Origin: Prosapia bicincta
Taxonomy: Eukaryota; Arthropoda; Insecta; Hemiptera; Cercopidae
Assembly: GCA_036971475.1 (NCBI GenBank)
Contig: JBAIZL010000007.1
Location: 31,511,947-31,575,946 of the forward strand
Length of the DNA stretch: 64,000 nucleotides
Direction: 5' to 3'
Part shown: positions 13,726 to 27,481 of the stretch, one piece after another
How positions within the stretch are numbered: the first letter of the stretch is position 1
Layout of the letters: each line of letters begins with the position of its first letter
Program-made: the position numbers and the translations under genes
The notes under the pieces: generated by a model
Seen by the model: the letters and a program-made list of their open reading frames with translations, nothing else
What the model was told of the DNA's origin: nothing
The model's database searches: none

Positions 13726-16700
13726 TATATATTCAGCCACAGTCTTGCAACTCTAAATCTAATAACTTAGGAAACACACTTTTCAGATTTAAAGAAGTCG
13801 ACAATATTTTTTTACAATTTATGGGTGTAAAATAATAAAAGGGAATAAAAGGAAACCTTGACTTCTGAAAATGTATATGTTTACATTTAGCTGAGACATG
13901 TAAAATAAATAAATAAAAGTAAATAACCATCACATGAGTGAGTTTTCAGCAAAGAGGATATGACCAGTGAAGATGTGACTTACCTAGAAGACAGAAACAA
14001 CCTGTGTCACTACTCACTTAGTGTCAGTGTCAATTTGACGATTTTTAAAAGGTGTTACCGATGTTTGTAAGTCGCCTCAACGCCCTCCCTCCCCACCTGG
14101 CGTTGTAGGTAGGGGTATAATGTACCCATACATTACAACGCACCTATCCGAGAACTATGCCGTGTTCTCAGCTTGAACAAATATGGCATTCAACTAATGA
14201 GAAATATTTTATTAACATAATAACTCTTACTAACTGCGAACGAAACTCAAGAATAAAACCTGTTTGAATTGTATGTAATGACGTTTCAAACATTCAAGGG
14301 TTAAAACCTCGATGATCCTCTTAGACCATAAAAATAATTGAAGCATAATAAAGTATGGGCAACATAAACACGTGCCCCTACATGTGATCATATTGTCCAT
14401 GCTTGGAACAACTTCACATTTTGAACGTCCAATTTATTTTCATGCCTGAAAATTGAATAATTTGCCTGAAACTTCTTTAACAATTGAAAAATAATTATTT
14501 ACCAAAAGAAAATATTTGTCTTGAGTTTAGTTAAAAGAATTCTCACCTCAAAATTAATTTATATATTTATTATCTTTACTGTTAGGTATTTTCACTATAT
14601 ATTGCGGCAAATTATCTACAGATATAATAGCTCATCACACGTACAAATACTCATCATCATATCAGCATAGAAAATGCTGTAATTTAATTAAACAAAAATA
14701 TTTTATTAAAATATGTCTTAATAACATCTTATAATCGTTTTTAAAGTTAGAATGCATTTATCGAAACCAAAAACCAATAAATTTGTTTACAATGTTTTTA
14801 AATATTACAATGTTTCCATCACAGATGGCTAAGTAACTGAGACGTTCAAAGAGTTAAGTCTTGGATGACAAACGACTGATAATAAAAACAAACAGATGCC
14901 GAGTACTTGGTTACAAACACATGTATCTATGTTTGTATTATCTATACTTCTTCACGACGTTGTTTTCTATATTTCATTTATTTTTTTGCCTTAAGACAAT
15001 CACTGGGGTTAAATCCTTGTAGGTTGGAATGTAATTATTTACGTAACGTTATTTTTGCCTTCAGTTTCGTTAAAAAAATGTTCACCTCAAAAAACATTGT
15101 TCATACTTTCTTTACTTCTATAAAGTATTAAAATATCGAAAAATACAAAAATGGATATTCATAATTATTTGGCCAATCGCTTTAAGGTTTTTGAAGTAGC
15201 TCAGCTGTCGACCAAGGCGATGAGACGCGTCTCCCTCAGCCAGGCTTGGGGAAGGTTAAGAAGGAGAGAGGGAGAGATACTACGTGTACGTGTCTAATTA
15301 CATAACATACAAAATATGCATACATTCAGCAGTAGTGTTGATATTCCACGTTACTGCAAAGGTCCGAGTACGTACTTGCCTGAAGTAGATTGAGTAGAAG
15401 TGTCAATATAGCATTGAAGCTTACTAATCACTATTAAAATTATTTAAAATAATTTAAATACGAAGTAACAGGATAATTAATATTCTTTTTTAAAATTTAG
15501 AAACATCATTAAAAGACGTCTACGTAATTTCTCACTGCTAATAAAATTCTCTGGATTGATATTCTCAAGGCCGAGAACACTTTCAAGCTAGTTTCTACAG
15601 CATTTTCACCGAAGTTTACAACAAAATCAGAGTAGTGGTTTCAGCAAGAGGTCACTACATCTTCTGCGTCAGCTTCACATAGTACTTTAGTGGGCTGGGC
15701 TACTGCAAAGCCTAGAAAAGCCACCGTGTAATTGGAAAAGAAATAATTTTTTAATTACAGTGATATTTAATGTAGTATAAACTAACGAAGCTTTAAAAAT
15801 TAGATTTGTCTAGTGCAGTTTATTAGATTATAGTGTCTCTGTGTCGCCGTTACTGTTGTTTACAAGTTGGAGGAATTAAAGGGGCTAGACCCGCATCTTT
15901 GCTCTAGCATCAGATACCTCAGTTGGATCTGTACCCTAAGTAACACCAGCCGATGTTTTAAAAGTGATTTCATTTCCCACTCCTTCAGATGCGTTTATAC
16001 TCCGTTCACCGACCTAATCGTACAAATGATTGAGTTTTAAGAACGCAATAGGAATCTTGGATGTTTTAAATTTATATTTATGAGAATGTTCAAAGTTCCG
16101 CTTCAAGAAATCGCATTACAAGCAACAAAATAATAGACAACTTCTCCAATGTCTGTCCCAACGGAATTATAAATTTTAAACAAACTTTCAGAATAGCTAC
16201 AGACTTGAAATTTTAAACGCAGCTGAGAACTCAATGACGGTGGAATAATATTGGGCTATTTATAATTTGACCTTCAAAGCGAAGCAGTGAAGTTAAAAAA
16301 AAGAGCTCATGAAACACAAAACTAGAATGAATTGAACGATAGTTAATCTTTAGCACTATTTATTGCCGTTCTCACGTTTTTAGTTTTGAACTTTACAAAC
16401 TGTATTTTCATATTTATTGAAGTTTATAAATGTGTCAATATTTATGGGGCTTGAAGAGAACAAATTTGTAAGAATGTCTAGAATATTATTTCTAGTCCGT
16501 TTTAAAAATGTGTTTCTTAAAATTAAAAAAAAATTATTTATCATAATTTTGCCGTTATTTACAATGGAGAAACAATTACATGCAATACTTACGGTGTGCT
16601 GAAATCACCATTGGAGCTTTTCAAAAACTCGCAAGTAGGGACACTCAAATACATGGCACAAAGCGGGTTCCGTTCGATATCCACTGGAAACACCACAAAC

Positions 16701-16900
16701 GAGATAATTTCACTTTTATTCGGTCTAAAATAGAAACTTCGTACAGCGTTTCATTAACGGGAGGCTGCGAAGCAATCAATGAATTGAAACATTCTATCGT
16801 GTTTGTCACCTGTCAATGGTGATTCATTGGGAGCGAACACCAAATTAGCGAAGCACGTTCAAGGTCAAGCTATTTCGCAACGCGTTGTCGTCGCTCGATC
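13726..16900. other. Non-coding stretch, no gene seen
   Basis: AT-rich DNA with only short open frames (for example 14,907-15,131, 16,417-16,602 and 16,580-16,822), none with a domain I recognise. Confidence 0.55.
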
Positions 16901-17254
16901 GCTTTTGATACTCGAGATAAAGAAAGCTGGCAAGAACAAATAGCCTGTCTATCTAATTTGCGTTTTAGAATGTCAATTTATGCGGCTCCCAAGAAATGCC
17001 ACCCGTCTTACCTGCGATGACCAAGGCCAGATGGGGTCAAACTACAGTGTCACTACGAGCCATGTATAATAAATGAGTTCAGGATGCTTCGGATGAAATA
17101 TTCAGAGACTCATACATAGACAGAGGCAGAGAGTGATGACAGGGGGAACGGCCTGCCACCTACTACAAGAAGTAGGCTATCAACCTTATGGGTACAGAAT
17201 TTAGCCCTACTCATTTTTGGGAGTTTTGTATGGGTGAAGGGTCTGACGGAGAGT

Positions 17255-17575
17255 GCATGAGAATAACCCACAACTGGACCAATGCATGGATGGCATTTGA
17301 AATATTATATGAGTGACACTCAAAGCAATTTATTCCAGGAGTGAAACAATTTCAAAAAAGAGGACAAATACCTGGAAAGGTCGTACTTTAAATTGATAAT
17401 GCGCCTACCCACCCAGAAGTTACCTCACTGAACTTGAAGACCATCACTTTGAACCAAGATGCTTTGAAGTTCATTTACTTCGCAATGTGACAGCATTGCT
17501 CCAACCGATGGATCAAGGCGTGTTTGGGAAACTAAGAAGGGTGGAAAAGAAAAAAGTCTTGCACCGGTTGATTTA
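17255..17575 (+). pseudogene. pogo/Tigger (Jerky-like) DDE transposase remnant
   Basis: Two plus-strand frames together give a typical pogo-family catalytic region. An AWMAFEILYE-like block near 17,287 is followed by IDNAPTHPEV near 17,394, which contains the second catalytic Asp. After a frameshift comes NVTALLQPMDQGVFGKLRR near 17,487. In-frame stops and at least one frameshift break the gene. Intact relatives cut and paste DNA transposons between TA dinucleotides and have also given rise to host Jerky/CENP-B-like genes. I could not define terminal repeats or an N-terminal helix-turn-helix here. The family call is firm; the limits are approximate. Confidence 0.75.
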
Positions 17576-19097
17576 GTAACTGAATAAGGCTAAGTGTGTG
17601 TGTTGGAGTTATAGAGTGTTACAATGGGGACTGGTGGATCCGAGTTGGTTGTATTTAACTGGGAAAACCTGATCAAGTTTTAGTTCCACCAAACACAATA
17701 TAAATCCAATACAATCTCTTTACTTAGGAATACTGTTGTTAAAAGATTCATCCTTGGGAACTCACTAAAAATTTGAGCTGGTATATTGAAATAATTGGTT
17801 TTATAAAATATTGTCATTGGAATTATTCCACCACAGTTCCAGCTCGACAGATCACAGGTGAATGCATTCAAACAGGCAATGTAGTGTTAGGGTCATAATT
17901 TGACCCTATGCGTTTGGTCGTTTCGTCGTTAAGCTGGCCATCTTCAGAGAGTCAGGTGAGTCAATGTACGGCATGCATTTTCAGCCGGTTGTTTTTAGGT
18001 GTGCAGCGTACGACGTAAGCATCAATATTTTCACTCAGTATATACAGATATCCTTAAATTTTAATAACTATTAGATTTATACATTACCATCCAATGGGCA
18101 GGGGCAAAACAAAATATAGAAGTTAGAAGAAGATGGAAGACAATGCCAGTGCGTTGTGTATTGTCAGCGTCGTTTTGACTTAGAACCAAGGAGGAACTGA
18201 TTTAATAAAGCAGAAAATTACTTTAACTTATATTAGTTTCATAACACGAAAGCACAAATTACAAAAACAAACTTTGCAATAACATTGTTTGCGAGTGTAT
18301 TTTTAAGTTTTGTAATAGCTATACGCTGTAGCGATCTGACAATGTAAGCGATCAGCTGTTGCAAGTTCACTAAAACAACAATGAGGTTAGAAACTGTAAA
18401 CACAAATTACAAGATCCAACATAAACACAACCTAAACTTTGCAATAAAGTAGACGAGATGTGGGCGTTCACAACAATTTTATTGTATTGGCAAAGTTTTA
18501 AATAAATGAAACTTAGAAACGTTAAGATCCGATCACAGATAAATTCAACATTGAAAATTCACTGATCAACGTTATAATATCTAAACATGAGTTCTTCATC
18601 GGGACTTATTTAAGAAATTAATAACTTTGAAAAGAGCTATTACAATAAAATTATACTTTCACAATTCATAATAGCCTTACTAAAAAGCGATGTTGGAATA
18701 ATTCTTTTTACATGAACATCCAGCTTAACTTTATGTATTTCAGTACTTGATGGATGTTCAGTATTAAACTTGATTGTTACTGATTGTGGCAAACATGTTT
18801 AAGTGAATACGAAGTCAGAGCTTATCTTGTAGACAACTATTACCAAATGCCAGCTCGCAATCGCGTTGCAACCACAAAGATGTATAACCGGAAGTGGAAA
18901 TAAACAAGGGCTGCTAAAAACAAGTCATAGTTGTAATCACTCGCGGAAAGTACTTCTCCAAATTCATTACACTAGAACATTTTCATTTCAATTATTACCA
19001 TAATAAAAAATAATTTTTATTCTGAAATTTTATTAAAAAGCTTCAATAATACGCTCCAAAATCTCAATGTAAATTTTCGTTTTGAAAACATAAACTC
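17576..19097. other. Non-coding stretch, no gene seen
   Basis: No recognisable coding, RNA or repeat structure apart from one short minus-strand open frame at 17,680-17,871. Confidence 0.5.
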
Positions 19098-20478
19098 ATT
19101 GCCACCTCACTAAATCGTGGATCGTGTTATACATGAACTAATTGCAACTTCAGTAAATCGTGGATCGTGTTATACATAAACTCATTGCGACTTCAGTAAA
19201 TCGTGGATCGTGTTATACATAAACTCATTGCCCATTCAGTAAATCGTGGATAGTGTTATACATAAAATCATTGCCACTTCAGTAAATCGTGGATCGTGTT
19301 ATACATGAACTAATTGTAACTTCAGTAAATCGTGGATCATGTTATACATAAACTCATTGCGACTTCAGTAAATCGTGGATCGTGTTATACATAAACTCAT
19401 TGCCCATTCAGTAAATCGTGGATAGTGTTATACATAAAATCATTGCCACTTCAGTAAATCGTGGAACGTGTTATACATAAACTCATTGCGACTTCAGTAA
19501 ATCGTGGATCGTGTTATACATAAACTCATTGCCACTTCAGTAAATCGTAGACCGTGTTATACATAAACTCATTGCCCATTCAGTAAATCGTGGATAGTGT
19601 TATACATAAAATCATTGCCACTTCAGTAAATCGTGGATCGTGTTATACATAAACTCATTGCGACTTCAGTAAATCGTGGATCGTGTTATACATAAACTCA
19701 TTGCCCATTCAGTAAATCGTGGATAGTGTTATACATAAAATCATTGCCACTTCAGTAAATCGTGGATAGTGTTATACATAAAATAATTGCCACTTCAGTA
19801 AATCGTGGACCGTGTTATACATAAACTCATTGCCACTTCAGTAAATCGTGGATCGTGTTATACATAAACTCATTGCCACTTCAGTAAATCGTGGACCGTG
19901 TTATACATAAACTCATTGCCCATTCAGTAAATCGTGGATCGTGTTATACATAAACTCATTGCCCACTCAGTAAATCGTGGATCGTGTTATACATAAACTC
20001 ATTGCCCATTCAGTAAATCGTGGATCGTGTTATACATAAACTCATTGCCCATTCAGTAAATCGTGGATAGTGTTATACATAAACTCATTGCCACTTCAGT
20101 AAATCGTGGATCGTGTTATACATAAACTCATTGCCCATTCAGTAAATCGTGGACCGTGTTATACATAAACTCATTGCCACTTCAGTAAATCGTGGATCGT
20201 GTTATACATAAACTCATTGCCCATTCAGTAAATCGTGGACCGTGTTATACATAAACTCATTGCCCATTCAGTAAATCGTGGATAGTGTTATACATAAACT
20301 CATTGCCCATTCAGTAAATCGTGGACCGTGTTATACATAAACTCATTGCCCATTCAGTAAATCGTGGATAGTGTTATACATAAACTCATTGCCCATTCAG
20401 TAAATCGTGGACCGTGTTATACATAAACTCATTGCCCATTCAGTAAATCGTGGATAGTGTTATACATAAACTCATTGT
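19098..20478. repeat. 43-bp satellite array with 86-bp higher-order dimers
   Basis: About 32 tandem copies of a 43-bp unit containing CAGTAAATCGTGGATCGTGT and TATACATAAACTCATTGCC. Consecutive starts at 20,300 and 20,343 confirm the period. Variants differ at GCCCATT/GCCACTT and at GATCGT/GATAGT/GACCGT. In the last 300 bp the GACCGT and GATAGT variants alternate strictly, forming an 86-bp dimer. Confidence 0.95.
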
Positions 20479-20479
20479 A

Positions 20480-21695
20480 TTAAACTCACTTCAGTATTAT
20501 CGCTGTATTATCGTTTGTCCCAGTCATAGGAAGGCATAAGAAGCTCGCATTTCCCAGCCTTGGAGAAAAAATATACAACGATTGCTGTTTTACTTTAAAC
20601 CATAGCTTCATAAAATAATCTTGTAAAAAACCATGGAGAAATGGTTGAAACATTTATATTTTTACAAGCAACTAAAAATCATAATGAAATAGATTAGAAG
20701 TCAAAGTTGTTTTTATTCACAAATATTATTGCTATATAAAATACAATTTTCTTTTTGAATGAAATAAATAAAACACCAAAAATTGATTTTGTTGATTTAA
20801 AAATGTTTCAACACTGTAAATACTATATTAAATTTTTTACTACATAAATTAAATATTATTTTTATATTTGAATAATGAAAATAATTTCTGAAGTAATATG
20901 AATAGAATTCTTCTATCAACTGAATGATTCTTCTATATTTCTTTTCATTACCTTCTAGTTATAAAAACAGTTAAACGAGTTTTTCAGAAACCATATGTTT
21001 GGGATTCGCCCAACATTCTGATATATACTAGGTTCTAAATGAAGTGTAGCAATTTCTCTTTGACTATTAAATGTAGATTAGTTTTATCAGTTGTTGCGCC
21101 TTCATTATAACTACAAAGTGGTAAATGCAATCCGTCACACTCCACCGTGTAACGTGTGTAGTAACTCAGGGTCATACATGTCGCTAGGCACGCGAACGAT
21201 ATTCCTAAAAACATACGTTGTCATCTGCAGTTGGGTAAGGTTATGGAAGGGATCAAGAAGCTTTTACTGAGCACAACAATCGGCGAGAGTATTGGGTTTC
21301 TGTTAATCCAATGAACGTCTTTCCGAACTGATTTCAGTACATTTATGGACAATGTATCTGACAAAATTTATCTGGCGGTGTCGAGACACTGACGAAGATG
21401 CTTTGCTCGTCTCAGTCAGTTTTACAAACATTTATTTAAACTATAAGCTCGGCAAGTCGGCTATTTGTTTAATTAAGAGTGTAATATGTTTATTTTTCAG
21501 GTTGATCTTGGAAAGAAATTGTTGCCCAATCTTTACTTTTTGAGAGTTGCAGGATTTGAGACAAAAACATGTGCGCTAACCCTCCTCAAAATACACAGAC
21601 ATCCTAAACGCAAAGGCGACACATTTCACTTTTATGAAAATAATGCAGGCTCGTAAATTTAAAACACTGAACGCGTGTAGTTTGTAGGTAGAGGG
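20480..21695. other. Non-coding stretch, no gene seen
   Basis: AT-rich sequence without recognisable coding potential. The phrase GTAGTAACTCAGGG near 21,160 also occurs near 2,127 in the satellite insert, hinting at a shared dispersed repeat. Confidence 0.5.
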
Positions 21696-21699
21696 GGGA

Positions 21700-22017
21700 G
21701 TGTATGTAGCCTAATAGCTGTAACCTATATAGCTATAGCCTAAAAGCCGTAGCCTATAGTATATAGTTGCAGAAATAGTATATGTACCTGTAACTTATGT
21801 AGTCTGTATAGCTGTAGCTTATATAACCTATAAAACTGTAGCCAATGTAGCTTATATAACTGTGGCATAAATATCCTATATATATGTAGCCTATGTAGTT
21901 GTACCCTTTAGGCTATAGATGTATGTTACATAGCTATAGCTTTTACAGTCTATATAGCTGTAACATATAAAACCTATATAACTCTAACTTATATTGTTCA
22001 TAAAACTGTAGCCTATA
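21700..22017. repeat. Degenerate TAGCCTATATAGCTG-type repeats
   Basis: Loose tandem copies of a 15-25-bp motif built from GTAGCCTATA and TAGCTGTA lead into the CA microsatellite. Confidence 0.7.
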
Positions 22018-22258
22018 TATACACACACACACACACGCGCACACACACACACACACACACACATACACACGCGCGCGCGCACACACACACACTCACGCGC
22101 GCACACGCACGCGCGCGCGCACACATACACACACACGCACGCACACACGCACACACACGCACACGCGCGCGCACACGCACACACACACACTCACGCACAC
22201 GCGCGCGCGCACACACATACACACACAACACACACACACACACACACACACACTCACG

Positions 22259-22289
<31 letters not shown>

Positions 22290-22292
22290 ACT

Positions 22293-22338
<46 letters not shown>

Positions 22339-22361
22339 CACGCACACGCACACACACAACG
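22018..22361. repeat. CA / CG compound microsatellite
   Basis: About 340 bp of alternating purine-pyrimidine (CA and CG steps). Open frames on the minus strand here are simple Cys/Val/Arg strings produced by the repeat. Confidence 0.98.
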
Positions 22362-22874
22362 TCCTATTAATAAGCCCTTGTCTGAAGTTAGTGTACAAGT
22401 AAATTGTTAAAAAAGGAAATAATCTAATAAAGGTGATTTAATCTAACCTAAAAGAATATAATAATAACTGCAAAAGTAAGAAGCACACAAACCAGGGTTC
22501 AACTAAAGGTACAATTCAACTATCGTGTAATAATCACTGGACTTTCGGCTCTTCAGACCCGGCTGTAAACAAACCAACTCAACACAAACAGCAAACCCGT
22601 AAATGTTTACTTCAAAAACTAATTTTATTGCGCTTATCAGGGGCACTTTAGGGATATGAAGTGGGAACTGTAAACTTGGAAACTGTCTCAATACTTGGCG
22701 ATAACAGTGCTTGGTTTCCCGACCGGGGACAATAAGGCAACTTGGTAGCTTCGAGGCGGTCAAGGTAGGGTCATAGAGCCGCGGGGATCATCGCGAGACA
22801 GTTGAAATTAATTAAGGTTAACCGAAAACTAATCTATAATTTTATTATGTCATAAAAAATTGCCAGAACTGTGT
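22362..22874. other. Non-coding stretch, no gene seen
   Basis: One 86-codon minus-strand open frame (22,503-22,763) is present without recognisable motifs. I see nothing else. Confidence 0.5.
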
Positions 22875-24868
22875 TTAGGTTTCAGTCGAAGTATTCAGGT
22901 TCGCACGTTCTTTCAAACTTCTAATTTCTGTCGTAGAATACAAGTTCCAATTTTACGATTCTACAGAAGTAGACTACTACAAACTTTCTTTCTAACTTTA
23001 GGTATCTGTAGAAATATACATTTTCCCACTTTCTTTCCAATTTCGAGTATTTATCGAAGCGTATATGTCTATGTTTCTTTTCAACTTTAGATTTCTGTCG
23101 AAGTATACAGGTTCCTACTTTCTTTCCAACTTTTAGTTTCTAACGAAGTATACAAGTTTCAACTTTCTTTCCAGCTTTTAAATTCCTACGAAGTACACAA
23201 GTTTCAACATTCTTTCCAAATTTACGTTTCTATCGAAGTATACAACTTTGAACATTCGTTCAACTTTAAGTTTCTGTCGAATCAATGACGTTCTTACTAT
23301 TTCTCAACTTTAAGTTTCTGTCGAAGTATACAAATTCTCACTTTCATTCTAACTTTTAGTTTCTAACGAAGTATACAAGTTCCGACTTTCTTTCCAACTT
23401 TACGTTTCTATCGAAATATGCAAGTTCAAAATGTCATTTAACTTTAAGTTTTTGTCGAAGTATACAAGTTCCAACTTTCCGTTTCTATCGAAGTATACGA
23501 GGTCGAACTTTCTTTCAACTTTCAAATACTGTCAAAATACATAAGTTCCAACTTTCATTCAATTTAAGGTTTCTGTCGAAGTATACAAGTTAGAACTTTC
23601 TTTCCAACTTTGTGTTTCTGTAGAAGTATACAATTACCAACTTTCTTTCAACTTTAAGTTTCTGTCGAAGTATACAGATTCCCACTTTCTTTCGTCTTTA
23701 CGTTTCTGTAGAAGTATACAAGTTCCAACATTCTTTCCAACTTTACGATTCTATCAAAGTATACATATTCGAATTCTTTTTTCAACTTTATGTTTCTGTC
23801 GAAGTATACAGGTTCCCACTTTCTTTCATCTCTAAGTTTCTGTCGAAGTTTACTAGTTCCAACTTTTTTTCAACTTTAGGTTTTTGTAGAAGAATGCATG
23901 TTTCCACTTTCTTTCAACTTTAAGATTCTGTCGAAGTACACAAGTTTACTAGTACCAACTCTCTTTCAACTTTAGGTTTCTGTCGAAGTATACAGGTTCC
24001 CACTTTCTTTCAACTTTAGGTTTCTGTCGAAGTATACAATTTCCAACTTTCTTTCTAACTTAACGTTTCTATCGAAATATATAAGTTCGAAATGTCTTTC
24101 AACTTTAAGTTTCTGTCGAAGTATACAAGTTCCAACTTTATGTTTGTAGCGAATTATACAAGTTCGAACTTTATTTCCAACTTTAAGTTTTTGTAGAAGT
24201 ATACAGGATCGACATTTCTTGCCAACTTTACGTTTCTATCAAATTATTCACGTTCGAACTATTTTTTTCAAATTTAGGTTTTTCTGTAAGTATACAGGTT
24301 CCCAAATCCTTTTATCTTTAAGTTTGTGTCGAAGTATACAAGTTTCCACTTTCTTTCAACTTTAAGGTTCTGTCGAAGTATACAGGTTCCCAAATACTTT
24401 TATCTTTAAGTTTGTGTCGAAGTATACAAGTTTCCACTTTCCTTCAACTTTAAGGTTCTGTCGAAGTATACAGGTCCCCAAATCCTTTCATCTTTAAGTT
24501 TGTGTCGAAGTATACAAGTTTCCACTTTCTTTCAACTTTAAGGTTCTGTCGAAGTATACAGGTTCCCAAATCCATTTATCTTTAAGATGTGTCGAAGTAT
24601 ACAAGTTTCCACTTTCTTTCAACTTTAAGGTTCTGTCGAAGTATACAGGTTCCCAAATCCTTTCATCTTTAAGTTTGTGTCGAAGTATACAAGTTTCCAC
24701 TTTCTTTCAACTTTAAGGTTCTGTCGAAGTATACAGGTTCCCAAATCCTTTCATCTTTAAGTTTCTGTCGAAGTTTACAAGTTCCAACTTTTTTCAACTC
24801 TACGTTTCTGTTGAAGTATACAAGTTCCAACTTTCAGTTTCTGTCGACGTATACAAATTCCAAGTTCT
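22875..24868. repeat. 44-bp satellite array with 88-bp higher-order dimers
   Basis: About 45 diverged copies of a ~44-bp unit containing TTTCTGTCGAAGTATACAAG and TTCCAACTTTCTTTC. Between about 24,280 and 24,760 the array is organised as near-identical 88-bp dimers (AGTTTCCACT at 24,341, 24,429 and 24,517). Confidence 0.93.
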
Positions 24869-26643
24869 GTAATGAGTAAATACAGAAATACCTCTATATG
24901 GCCGTCTTCGAAAAGATTAGGGCAACAACAACAACGCCAATGCTTAACAGTTCACGTGAACAAATATTCTATCACGGTACAGATATTTTATTCATTTTAA
25001 TTGCATGTTTATTCATTTTCCAATTGTCAATTAAAAGTGTAACATCTTACTTAACATTGGGGTATCAAGGGTACTTTTTGAATGGATGTATTTTTTATTA
25101 CTTGTAAAACGCGTGTTTACACATGTGACGGGAGCTGAGTCCCAAGTCTCAGGTTATTACTGTTTGTTATTGTTATACTCTTACAGAACTCGAAGTTTCG
25201 GAAACTTTCTTCCTCATATTACACTGTCTTTTGAAAGTATGGAAGTAATGGGAGAAATTTTAATTATAAAAATGTATTTTTTGAGTTAAACACTTTGAAA
25301 ATTTGAAATGAAATTAGTTTCATATTATATGTATTTAAAGGAAGAATAATTATAACGACTTTAAAATCGATTTTGGTTTAACAATCGATTAAAACGAGGA
25401 AATCAATATTTTGACCTAATTACTTGTTCTGCTTGTACTGCAAATTTTACTAGTCCGTATTTATGCCCCATCTCGCTTTCCACATCATACTTTATAACCG
25501 TGATATACCTGACTTCATTTCTTGATCATTTAACACTATTCACGCAGGCAAACATGATCGAATTCAATGTATATCACAAAAATGAAATGTTTTAGCTTGA
25601 ACATCCCAAAAATTAACTATGTATTTATGGTAACATTGTCTTAGATTATTGTATAATGACAACATTGTTATTCTACTTGCAGAGGAATAGTAATAAACAT
25701 ATTCGAGCTATGTGGGCTTAAGGAAAACCTTCCACTGCCTGGAACAACACCGAAGCCACGGTAAGAAAACTTCTTTTCGTTTTAAATTCAAATTCAAGCA
25801 AAATTAAGTTTTAGCGAAAGCAGATTGTCTGGGTCGGGATAAATAAGATAATTTTCAAAGCACTTACCATTTCATAATGCCTCGGGAGTGTTACAAAATA
25901 CAGACAGAAACTAAGACACAAATATGGGGAACATATCACAGCTCCGGCACACGCGATACTGAACACAGCAGCAGAGTCTATTTAGCAACAACCCACACCT
26001 CCCACGCCAAGTCCCACTTGCTGTAACCAACAATTGGAGGGCTGAAGCAATTTTTCTAGGTTAATGCATTTTCACATTGCTTTTTCTAAATCTAATTCGA
26101 TCGTTATGCAGTTGCAAGCAGCATATGTACCAGTTCTGTTTATGTAGAAGCAATGGCGTTGATTTGTTACCGCTTCTACGTTGACAGCTGAAAATAAATT
26201 CAAATTTATAAATACACAGCGCCCACTGATCGGAGATTTAGCTACCTTATAATTTGTTTGTTTGTTTGTTTAATCACTGTTTGCTTTCTAATTGCGGGTT
26301 TAAATGTTTTATTTTACTTCCAAAACAAATTTATTAAGAAGAGTAAAGAATATTAAAACTGCATTAGTGTTAGCACCAATCCAGGAAAATATTAGTATTT
26401 TTGCCCAATTTCTCTCTATAAATTGTTGTAGAACAGAAGTGTCATAAAGACCTTATTATATTTCTGTACCTTTTATAACAATTTGGTTTATTTCAAGGCT
26501 AAATATTCTATATTTATATTTTTGTAATATTTGTAACAATTTAGTTTGTATTACGTGTTATTAACGTTCATAAACTCAAGAATGTCTGTAAAAATGAATT
26601 TTCCTTACTTTTCAGCCTTACTTTATCTTTAAAGTCCAGGTGG
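24869..26643. other. Mostly non-coding stretch
   Basis: AT-rich sequence. Short open frames at 24,898-25,107 and 25,086-25,289 show no domains. One segment with splice-site-like borders at 25,683-25,760 is listed separately. Confidence 0.45.
25683..25760 (+). other. Possible 78-bp internal exon of a host gene
   Basis: A pyrimidine-rich tract ending TTCTACTTGCAG precedes the segment, and a good donor, CACG followed by GTAAGA, closes it. One of three frames is open throughout and would encode a peptide ending LPLPGTTPKPR. I do not recognise the peptide, and 26 open codons can easily arise by chance. Confidence 0.2.
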
Positions 26644-26695
26644 CCATCTCTCCTATGCTTCATGGCCATTTCTCCTCGAAGCTTAGGAGAGATGG
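26644..26695. repeat. Imperfect hairpin, 18-bp arms
   Basis: CCATCTCTCCTATGCTTC (26,644-26,661) is inverted at 26,678-26,695 with one mismatch around a 16-base loop. No gene lies next to it. Confidence 0.85.
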
Positions 26696-26883
26696 GCACT
26701 TGCATTTTTTTTTTGAAAATGTGATTTTAAAAAAATTATTGACGTACGAACTCTATAAAGCTTAACACCTGAAATCGATACTAACAAAACCACTAAATCA
26801 TATTTTTCAAATGATTTATCTTGAAGATAACTATTTTATAAAGATTTTAGAAACGGACATTACCTCGACTTACCCTAATCGTT

Positions 26884-27481
26884 GATTTTGTCATTTACGC
26901 TGTTTGTATTATAATTATTGTGGTGTTGCCTTTGTCTGCTGTTGTGAGTGTGATGTTTAGTTGAGCTTTTTGTTTTATGTTTGCAGCGATTTTAATGTCA
27001 TTGTTTACGTTTTTGTTGATTATGTTTTTGTGTTTGGTTAGGTTTTTTGTGCCTTGTCGAAGTGAGTCTTGGTCTTTGGTTTTTTGTATAGCTGTTGTAG
27101 TATAATGTTTCTGTTTGTTATGTTATTTGGTTTTTAATGTAGGTTGTACTTTAGGCCTTTGTTTATTAAGTTCATTTTGTGTTGTGTGAATTTGGTATTA
27201 GTGAGGTTAATTGTACAGGGGTAGAGTTTTTGTGTAGGTCGAGAGTATGTTGTGTTTTTTGTTTTACATAATAGTTCATTATTTTTTTTCTTGTGTTTAT
27301 TTTTAATGTGTATTATTTTATTTGTTGCCCAATTATTAGTGTCTATTACGATGTGTAGTGTGAGTTCGTGTCCGATCGTGTTGGTGAGATTTAGGTGAAG
27401 TTCATGGGGACCCTCGGCTCTCGGGGTGCTGTCGGAGGTCTCAGTGTGCGCTGCTCCTGGAGGTTTGGTTTCCAGAACCAA
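26884..27481 (-). pseudogene. Penelope-like element, N-terminal fragment
   Basis: The minus strand carries the region upstream of the RT domain. NLTNTKFTQHKMNLINKGLK lies at the end of the first open stretch (27,134-27,481). After stops, a TTADKGNTTIII block near 26,920 corresponds to the family's conserved start of RT. The element ends at about 26,880, before the catalytic motifs. It is therefore a piece complementary to the RT/GIY-YIG fragment at 11,809-13,195, but in opposite orientation and clearly another copy. Confidence 0.75.

Noticed and set aside
22013..22398. Cys/Val-rich minus-strand frames of 68-101 codons
   Set aside because: Direct translation of the CA/CG microsatellite.
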